A DNA stretch of 21,838 nucleotides from CAZOLI01 sp964580675. GTDB taxonomy: Bacteria > Planctomycetota > MHYJ01 > CAYXQY01. Where the stretch lies: positions 1-21,838 of the forward strand of contig CAZOLI010000039.1 in assembly GCA_964580675.1 (NCBI GenBank). Direction: 5' to 3'. Below, piece by piece: positions 9,101 through 13,303 of this stretch. The stretch's first letter is position 1; every line of letters starts with the position of its first letter. The notes below the pieces were generated by a model. The model saw only the letters and a list, made by a program, of their open reading frames with translations. It had not been told where the DNA came from and made no database searches. Made by a program: the position numbers and the translations under genes.

Positions 9101-9464
9101 TGTACACCCCGCCCGTTGCTCCCTCGCCGAGTTTCTTTTTGAGACGGTAGCCGGGAATGCGATCAAGCCTGGATCGCCGGGCCTGAATTTTGGCGATCTC
9201 GTCCACTTCCTCCCGTTGGAGGTATCCTTTTTTAATCAGAATTTCACCCAGCTGGGGGCCGGATCCTTTCTTTTTCTTGATTTTTTCCTGAATGGTGACG
9301 GCTTCGTCGAGCTGATCCGGTGTGAGGAAGTCTTTTTCAAGGGCAATGCGGCCAAATAGTTTCTCTTTGTTCTCGGTTTTCTGTGCCATTCTGCGAGGTT
9401 TCGCCCCTTTTGCAACCGGATCAGCAAGTTTGCGACGCAGGTACTTCGGGGTGAGGGTTACCAC
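6105..9464 (-). CDS. membrane-anchored Hanks-type Ser/Thr protein kinase with large extracytoplasmic region
   Basis: A 1119-residue receptor-like kinase. Residues about 35-95 form a helical domain with two similar halves (LFGRIALEKDFLTPDQLDEA and LGEILIKKGYLQREEVDEI), reminiscent of the MshEN/GspE N-terminal fold. The kinase domain (about 106-375) has glycine loop GEGATGGVYKA, Lys135 in VAIK, catalytic HRDMKPEN (227-234), DLGLAK in place of DFG (247-252) and GTPYYMSPEQ. One membrane helix lies at about 410-432. The outside part has an acidic linker, a long Lys/Glu-rich helical region with a possible TPR pair (near HQMLLGLVHFYGDQHKKARN), and a C-terminal beta-rich concanavalin-like domain. The GTG at 9464 abuts its own GGAGG; an ATG at 9389 is a credible alternative. 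The ligand and substrates are unknown. Confidence 0.9.
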   Translation of the reverse strand: MVTLTPKYLRRKLADPVAKGAKPRRMAQKTENKEKLFGRIALEKDFLTPDQLDEAVTIQEKIKKKKGSGPQLGEILIKKGYLQREEVDEIAKIQARRSRLDRIPGYRLKKKLGEGATGGVYKAWQISMDRPVAIKILSSNVKNDESYIKRFFREARSVAKLNHESIIKGIDVGETDGIYYFVMEYVEGQTLRDIMEQEGTIDEERAVEIALQIARALKHAARNDLVHRDMKPENIMINEDGNAKLCDLGLAKRANREKDSSLTQTGTTLGTPYYMSPEQATGNNSIDIRTDIYSLGATLYHAVTGEVPFEGQTPTSVITKHVTEDPIPPEEHNSSISHHFSSVVTKMMNKEQEDRYKPSELIDDLENLKDGKPPLHAEKKSRHKNLSSGKRPSATKNKKSQGGVEQKSSYAVLTLSIAVPAVLLIGGAFLFFGGQFGKDTNPDKQSAAVPSPDSPDRDRKNQMDQDGEQPPNNQNNADGDDDGTNKGDTTNDSGPAGWFQDLKKEVDTFEGPPEKARDLIDHIDDFHLQHSNTQWELKADRLRDQFLKEQARTYYSARKKKAEQLLENNKLALAYQVWVNFPNFFLENEIKERVSKQKKKLWNRIRNEFSSAVDNVKEHLKNEKFDKAKNILAGLNSHTLKGVTPELHRKRMDMIQKVNNKEEDFLEQQRERSEDNYKKFTNKFKKSVKYKLLSVKPDPNDDVNPDELKAPEKLISSYSSKDKMPLKEYRNRISPFREDLKKLREFRSWVREGFDDYMEEFPEESRTVKINNLDFVIKKREQNTVFLNHKDQVKYQWKFSKFTLNRRILWALRSLDEENSEHQMLLGLVHFYGDQHKKARNWFQKASKNNKDRAAHYLNLLKSGSVPESSNSGNRGQKSRNKNTRNRIPERNQSRKQKIKNLFSGDVSFPEKGLTKIHYSFSSKKQFSNDWLARPIGSRGNAEFSYVGEKNLVVARDERGRFLHRAPMNDRAMVKLQLSTPSGRNFGALISSRESRGYGTNYIKVPGGRGRRRKRKGKGLFYLSKFNFSNRGRDQNRLDRTIAVQIPKNKTFTLTLKLDNGDLSVSVNGKNHLNKTDDNPYQSGYAGAYVLGSSLRIHKATIMGYISRDWLNEKLSTSD

Positions 9465-9796
9465 CCTCCCCAGAAATACCGTTCCATTATACGATCAACA
9501 CGGCGATTTTGCAACAAATTTTCGTAGATATCCCGTAAATCACACTGTTTTCCATCAAATTTTTACGTTAATAGACATGATTGGCTTCCCCTGTCACCAA
9601 TTCAACGGGGTCATTTGATGCGGGATATTATACGATAACCAGCTGCTTTCTGTTTGTGGATTCGGTATATATCCTGTTTTTCGTTCCGTGAAACTGTAAG
9701 GGATCGAATCACGTGAAAGCCGGGGATACGTGAGACGGGAACACCGACGGAACGAACAACCACCGTTTGAACAGTATCCCGGATCCGGGGTTGGAT
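9465..9796. other. 332-bp intergenic region upstream of the kinase gene
   Basis: No convincing gene is present on either strand. It holds the predicted kinase promoter near its left end and a second, isolated TATAAT on the - strand (9632-9627) with no matching -35. The perfect palindrome CCCGGATCCGGG (9778-9789) lies just after the asd stop codon, but no T-run follows it. Confidence 0.5.
9486..9514 (-). promoter_or_regulatory. predicted promoter of the Ser/Thr kinase gene
   Basis: On the - strand TTGCAA (9514-9509) and a perfect TATAAT (9491-9486) are separated by 17 bp. The start of transcription would fall near 9479, giving a very short leader to the GTG at 9464 or about 90 nt to the ATG at 9389. 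Confidence 0.6.
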
Positions 9797-10840
9797 TTAT
9801 TTCAGGAAATGTTCCGCAATTTGAACCGTATTGAGTGCGGCTCCTTTTCTCAGGTTGTCCCCCACGGACCAGAGTGCTATTCCATTTTCGAGGTCCGGGT
9901 CCCGTCGAATACGACCGACAAATACGGGATCCGTTCCCGCTCTATTCCGTGGCTGTGGGTAATTCGCCTGGTTTTCGTCCTCCACCGGTACCACTCCGGG
10001 AAACTTCTGAAGACAGGCACGGATGGACGCCGGCTCAGGATTCGGAATCGAGAGGGAGAGATGAATGGCCTGGGCATGACACACTTCAACGGGAACCCGT
10101 GCACAGGTGACGGAAATGCGGAGATCCGGTTCCCGGAGAATTTTTCGGGATTCGGCTTTAACCTTTTTTTCCTCACCGGTGTGATCACCGAACGACACGC
10201 CATCGGATTTGCCGTGGGGGATAAAAGGAAGCACGTTTCCCGGAATAGGGTCCCGGAACTGTTCCGTGGGGGTGTGTGACTCGGATGATTCCCCATCACG
10301 ATTTTTCTGCTGCTTGAATTCTTCGACCGCACCTCCGCCGGCTCCGGACACCGACTGGTACGTTGCAACCGAACAGTATTCGAGACCGAATTGATCAAGA
10401 ATCGGTTTCAGAACCATCACAAGCTGGGTGGCTGAACAGTTTGGGTTGGCGATGGGATTCCGGTCGAGCACCTCCGGGGACCAGTTGACTTCCGGCACCA
10501 CCAGTGGCGTGCCGTCCCGGAGACGGAAGGCGGAGGAATTGTCCACAACGAGCACCTCCTCCTCGACGAGTTCGGGCGTGGCGGAAGCGCTCAAATCACT
10601 GCCGGCACTCATGAGGGCAAGATCTACCCCGGACCAGTCCACTTCGCCGAGAGTGACTATTTTCTTCGGTCCGTCATCCGTCTGAACCTTCTTTCCTTTT
10701 GACCGTTCCGATGCCACGGGAACCAGATCCTGGTACGGAAATTCACGTTCCTCGAGGATCTTCAGAATGGTCTGACCAACGGCACCGGTGGCGCCGATGA
10801 TTGCGATATCGGGTGAACCGGAAAGTGAATAATCAGGCAT
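9797..10840 (-). CDS. asd: aspartate-semialdehyde dehydrogenase
   Basis: A 347-residue cytosolic enzyme that reduces aspartyl-4-phosphate to aspartate-4-semialdehyde with NADPH, the branch point to lysine/diaminopimelate, threonine and methionine. The nucleotide-binding GATGAVGQ lies at 16-23. The catalytic cysteine is Cys135 in NPNCSATQL, followed by the YQSVSGAG motif (161-168). The active-site histidine is His255 in RVPVEVCHAQ, where the family usually has RVPVxxGH; Cys in place of Gly is a small oddity. Length and motifs are otherwise normal. The gene lies 132 bp downstream of the selenoprotein operon, so it is probably a separate unit. I see no Shine-Dalgarno before its ATG. Confidence 0.95.
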   Translation of the reverse strand: MPDYSLSGSPDIAIIGATGAVGQTILKILEEREFPYQDLVPVASERSKGKKVQTDDGPKKIVTLGEVDWSGVDLALMSAGSDLSASATPELVEEEVLVVDNSSAFRLRDGTPLVVPEVNWSPEVLDRNPIANPNCSATQLVMVLKPILDQFGLEYCSVATYQSVSGAGGGAVEEFKQQKNRDGESSESHTPTEQFRDPIPGNVLPFIPHGKSDGVSFGDHTGEEKKVKAESRKILREPDLRISVTCARVPVEVCHAQAIHLSLSIPNPEPASIRACLQKFPGVVPVEDENQANYPQPRNRAGTDPVFVGRIRRDPDLENGIALWSVGDNLRKGAALNTVQIAEHFLK

Positions 10841-10867
10841 TCGATATGGAGAGGAATAACGTGGAGA

Positions 10868-10873
10868 ATTCTA
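10868..10873 (-). promoter_or_regulatory. possible -10 box of asd
   Basis: TAGAAT on the - strand lies 27 bp before the asd ATG. The sequence 17 bp further upstream (GTGTAA) is a poor -35, so support is weak. The 132-bp gap contains no clear terminator for the operon that ends at 10973. Confidence 0.25.
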
Positions 10874-10972
10874 CGCGAAATCACGATTGCTTACACCGGG
10901 TTCTATTAAAAATGAATATTGCTCGGAATACCAGCCTAATCGGGACCCCTGGAGATCCGTTTTTCCGGAAGA

Positions 10973-11518
10973 TTATTCCTCCGATGATATTTGTTCTTTG
11001 AACTGGAGACATATTGTTTTTTCGTCGAATTCCACACCCGCGGGCAGAAATATATCGCTCCCGGTTTTTAGCTCTGACACTCCCGAGATCGGGTAACGGG
11101 TTTCTGTATTTTTAAACCGAAACATCTTCCCCTCGCCTTTCTCCACAATGTTGCCATGGGCGCGAATCAACATATCGGATGGTTTGAACCCGGCCTTCCG
11201 AATGGCTTCGGGAATGGAACGAAGTGTTAATTTTGAAGCGGGTTTCGGGGTGATGGTCACGTGGTTTTTCTGAAGATCGATGGAAACGGTCTGCACGCCT
11301 TCCAGGCGTGTGAGGGCGTCGTGAACGCCCTTTTTTCACGGCAGTCACTCCATTCCCTTCGCCAGAATATCCACCCGTTCGACAACCGCTGTTGGAATCC
11401 ATTCCTCCTGTCTGTTTGGTTCCGTTTTCTGATTCGCTTTGTTCTGTGCACAGTTGAAAAGAAGAAGGGACACTGTGACCGAAAGAAGGATTCGGATCGT
11501 TGTGTTGTTCATAATCAT
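10973..11518 (-). CDS. selenocysteine-containing HMA/MerP-like lipoprotein (UxxU)
   Basis: One reading frame runs from ATG 11518 (or 11512) to TAA 10973, interrupted only by TGA at 11347-11345 and TGA at 11338-11336. Read as Sec (U), the product has 181 residues. The N terminus is a signal peptide (IRILLSVTVSLLLFNC) with an atypical lipobox FNC. A heavy-metal-associated domain follows with the metal motif GMEULPU where the family has GMxCxxC; it continues as HDALTRLEGVQTVSIDL and ends around IRKAGFKPSD, a complete HMA fold. So both metal-binding cysteines (residues 58 and 61) are UGA. About 70 further residues of unknown function follow. The start overlaps the upstream stop as TAATG, implying translational coupling. 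Two hairpins lie just after the UGAs. The predicted role is to bind a soft metal in the periplasm with selenols. Ordinary gene calling would keep only the part below 11296. Confidence 0.88.
11294..11310 (-). promoter_or_regulatory. candidate bSECIS hairpin 2 of the HMA selenoprotein gene
   Basis: On the - strand CACGCCT and AGGCGTG form a perfect 7-bp stem with the loop GGA. G is at the start of the loop, as expected for bacterial SECIS elements. The loop is 32 nt after the second UGA and 41 nt after the first; the range I recall for bSECIS is about 16-37 nt. Recoding activity is inferred. Confidence 0.5.
11313..11331 (-). promoter_or_regulatory. candidate bSECIS hairpin 1 of the HMA selenoprotein gene
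   Basis: On the - strand AGGGCGT and ACGCCCT form a perfect 7-bp stem with the loop TCACG. The loop is 20 nt after the first UGA and 11 nt after the second. It lacks G among the first two loop bases, so it fits the consensus less well than hairpin 2, which starts two bases later. The pair could act together. Confidence 0.4.
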
Positions 11519-12429
11519 TAAAATAAAATTTTAAGATTTAATTGGGCCGCGATTTGTCGGTCGCCGACGGCGTCGTCGATTCCTTCGATGATCGGAATTT
11601 GCAGTGCTCCCTCCACCTGAATGGTTGGTGACGCGTAAAATTGAAGTCCCGGGGAGAGCCATACGTTTGTTCCGCTGTCACCGAGTCCCGAATTGTTCGT
11701 TCTGGATTCAAGCCGGTGTTCCGTGTTGATCTCAAAAACGCCCCGGAGTTCCCTCTGTTCGTTATCCGGTTCAAAGCTGGACGGGAGAAGTCGGTACCAG
11801 TATGCCAGGTCCAGGTGTAGCTCTTCTCCGCGCCGGAGTCCGTCATGTCGCGTGTGGTACAGAACCGTTCCCTGGATCGAAAATCGATGCCGGTCTTCGA
11901 CCCGTGTGTAGACCCCTCCGAGACCGGCGGTCCAGTCTCCCGACCCGAGCTGTAAGCGGCGGGGGATTCGAACGCCGTCGACGGATCGGTTATCGTCCCC
12001 CGTCGGGGCGTTCATTGATATGTTCAGAGCAAGTCGATCCGAGCCCATAACCCGGTCGGTCTGTTGGAGGGACTGCTGGAAGCGAAGAGTGACGTCCCCT
12101 GGACCGGTTAACGTGTCACGCTGTTTCTTTCCTTCATCGTCCTCGAATTGAATCCGGCGCCGTTCCATCGGGACCGCCAGACGGAATTCCCGGGTCGGGT
12201 CCACGGAAAGGGACAGCTCGGCGGTCAGGGACGCCTCTTCCGCATTTTCGTTGTTCTGGTAACGGCCTTTTGTTCGTAGCTCCGGCGTTTCGGGCGATAT
12301 CGGGGTGCCGTCGTCCGTGAAAATCTGCGCCGGAAGAAGCGGTGCCATGATCGGAAGAAACAGGAGGGCCAACATGATCCCGCTTGCTCCTGTACGGGTT
12401 GTTGGCGTTGGATTGATCGAACGATCCAT
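11518..12429 (-). CDS. outer-membrane beta-barrel protein (MetA-pathway-of-phenol-degradation-like)
   Basis: A 303-residue outer-membrane protein. I start it at the ATG at 12429, four bases after the merR-family stop, because this gives a signal peptide (GIMLALLFLPIMAPLLPAQ). A longer frame back to 12567 runs through the regulator gene and has no signal character. The rest alternates polar and hydrophobic residues as in transmembrane beta strands, with blocks such as GPGDVTLRFQQSL, LALNISMNAPTGDD, GSGDWTAGLGGVYTR and VWLSPGLQFYASPTIQVEGA. It ends in Phe (LNLKILF), the usual barrel assembly signal. The style matches the PF13557 family of putative channels. Tight spacing on both sides (TAATG into the next gene) makes it part of the metal operon, probably as an outer-membrane route for the substrate. 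Confidence 0.85.
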   Translation of the reverse strand: MDRSINPTPTTRTGASGIMLALLFLPIMAPLLPAQIFTDDGTPISPETPELRTKGRYQNNENAEEASLTAELSLSVDPTREFRLAVPMERRRIQFEDDEGKKQRDTLTGPGDVTLRFQQSLQQTDRVMGSDRLALNISMNAPTGDDNRSVDGVRIPRRLQLGSGDWTAGLGGVYTRVEDRHRFSIQGTVLYHTRHDGLRRGEELHLDLAYWYRLLPSSFEPDNEQRELRGVFEINTEHRLESRTNNSGLGDSGTNVWLSPGLQFYASPTIQVEGALQIPIIEGIDDAVGDRQIAAQLNLKILF

Positions 12430-12433
12430 GATT

Positions 12434-12892
12434 TTAGTCCGCCGGCGGGTTCTCTCTTTGAAAAGGGCGGAGGAATTCTTCCAGGTGGCCCTCGGGGGCA
12501 ATTTCTTCCACACAGGGACAATCACGGGCGGTTCCCTCTTCCGGACAGGCGTCAAGAAGATCCTCAAGAAGATTTTTTATCGCCGTTAATTTGTTGATTT
12601 TCTCCTCGATGGCTTCTTTGCGCTGCGTCAGCTTCCGGGCGAAGGCTTCCGGCACGTCCGTCCGATCTTCGAGAATCGACAGCAACTCCCGAATGTCGTC
12701 CAGGGAAAATCCTAGCTTTTTCGCGTTCTTTATGAACTGGATCCGGTGAACGACGCCGGGTGTATATTCACGGTACCCGGACGTCGGCGACCGGTAGGGT
12801 TCCTCGAGCAGCTCTTCTTGTTCCCAGTACCGGATCGTTTGTTTGCTGATCCCTGTTCGGTCGGCCACGTCACCGATGTACAAACGTTCCAA
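12434..12892 (-). CDS. MerR-family metal-responsive transcription regulator
   Basis: A 152-residue activator of the MerR family. The N-terminal winged helix-turn-helix is typical (IGDVADRTGISKQTIRYWEQ, then YREYTPGVVHRIQFIKNAKK and LGFSLDDIRELL). A long dimerisation helix follows (about 80-113). The metal-binding loop has Cys116 and Cys125, eight residues apart as for Cys117 and Cys126 of Tn501 MerR, plus an extra Cys127. The third MerR ligand, Cys82 on the dimer helix, corresponds to Val80 here, so metal coordination must differ from classical Hg(II)-MerR. All cysteines are encoded by normal codons. The start is a TTG at 12892, eight bases after the MerT-like stop, with no clear Shine-Dalgarno. 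It probably controls the promoter at 13225-13256 and hence its own operon. Confidence 0.9.
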   Translation of the reverse strand: MERLYIGDVADRTGISKQTIRYWEQEELLEEPYRSPTSGYREYTPGVVHRIQFIKNAKKLGFSLDDIRELLSILEDRTDVPEAFARKLTQRKEAIEEKINKLTAIKNLLEDLLDACPEEGTARDCPCVEEIAPEGHLEEFLRPFQRENPPAD

Positions 12893-12900
12893 GACTTTCG

Positions 12901-13215
12901 TTACCCCAGGAGCACAAGAAGTAACAAAATGATAATCGATGCCAGGTAAACAGTGGTATTAAGCATGGATCTATTTTTGATGATATTGACGTAAAATCCG
13001 AACACGGCGAATCCTCCGGCGAGTGCGTAGAACACCCAGCGGTACGGGGCGATGAAATGCGTCGATACCACGCCGCCCAGACCCAGGGCGGAAAGAAGTG
13101 GGATCAGGTATCATCAGGGGGGCAGTCCCAGGAATCCGAACAGTGGAGCGAGAACCCCGGTCAGCATTTCCAGCCAGGTCCCGTTTGTTGTATTGTCTTC
13201 GTTCTCCTCAATCAT
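12901..13215 (-). CDS. merT: MerT-like inner-membrane selenoprotein with vicinal Sec-Sec (UU)
   Basis: One frame from ATG 13215 to TAA 12901 encodes 104 residues, interrupted only by adjacent TGA codons at 13116-13111. Read as Sec these give LGLPPUUYLIPLLSALGLGG (residues 29-48), which aligns with the first membrane helix of MerT, where the vicinal Cys-Cys pair captures Hg(II). The similarity continues: IAPYRWVFY matches the MerT LEPYRPIF segment, and the second and third hydrophobic helices follow (about 61-80 and 88-103). There is no Cys anywhere, and the second, cytoplasmic Cys pair of Tn501 MerT is absent. A hairpin with GGUCU in its loop lies 25 nt after the UGAs. A MerR-type promoter sits directly upstream and a MerR-family gene eight bases downstream. 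Transport of a soft metal is inferred. Confidence 0.85.
13073..13091 (-). promoter_or_regulatory. candidate bSECIS element of the MerT-like selenoprotein gene
   Basis: On the - strand CCGCCC and GGGCGG form a perfect 6-bp stem with the loop TGGGTCT. The loop starts 25 nt after the second UGA (28 after the first) and has G in its first two positions. It contains GGUCU, the apical motif recognised by SelB in E. coli fdhF. Confidence 0.65.
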
Positions 13216-13224
13216 GACCTCTTT

Positions 13225-13256
13225 ATTATAACCCTAAAGCCGGGTACAGGGTTCAA
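13225..13256 (-). promoter_or_regulatory. MerR-type promoter/operator of the selenoprotein operon
   Basis: On the - strand TTGAAC (13256-13251) and a perfect TATAAT (13230-13225) are separated by 20 bp, the overlong spacer typical of MerR-regulated promoters. A dyad AACCCT-N12-AGGGTT (13230-13253) is centred in the spacer, where a MerR-family dimer binds and untwists DNA. Transcription would start near 13218, so the message for the ATG at 13215 is nearly leaderless. Confidence 0.75.
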
Positions 13257-13303
13257 GAGGGGGGGGGCGTCGGATCCTGTGTCCCCTCCCCGGGCTTATT
13301 CGG

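Noticed and set aside
9627..9632. Second TATAAT on the - strand upstream of the kinase gene
   Set aside because: No acceptable -35 at 16-19 bp and not close to a gene start.
11518..12567. Longer start at 12567 for the outer-membrane protein
   Set aside because: It would overlap the MerR-family gene by 134 bases and bury the signal peptide; the ATG at 12429 follows the regulator stop by 4 bp.
11336..13116. The four in-frame TGAs could be sequencing errors or decay of pseudogenes
   Set aside because: Four stops, all TGA, at exactly the four ligand positions in two genes, with no other lesion and with hairpins downstream, is very unlikely by chance. Raw reads would settle it.
10973..13215. TGA could be reassigned genome-wide (for example to Trp or Gly) rather than read as Sec
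   Set aside because: TGA is the normal stop of ribF (2821-2823), the first sigma factor gene (4721-4723) and the cyclase gene (17004-17002), two of them in clear ATGA overlaps. In-frame TGAs occur only at metal-ligand cysteine positions.
13257..13303. Run of nine G (13259-13267) with complementary C-rich stretch, possible terminator of the WD40-like gene
   Set aside because: The pairing is only GAGGGG with CCCCTC and there is no T-run; the G tract may also be a miscounted homopolymer.
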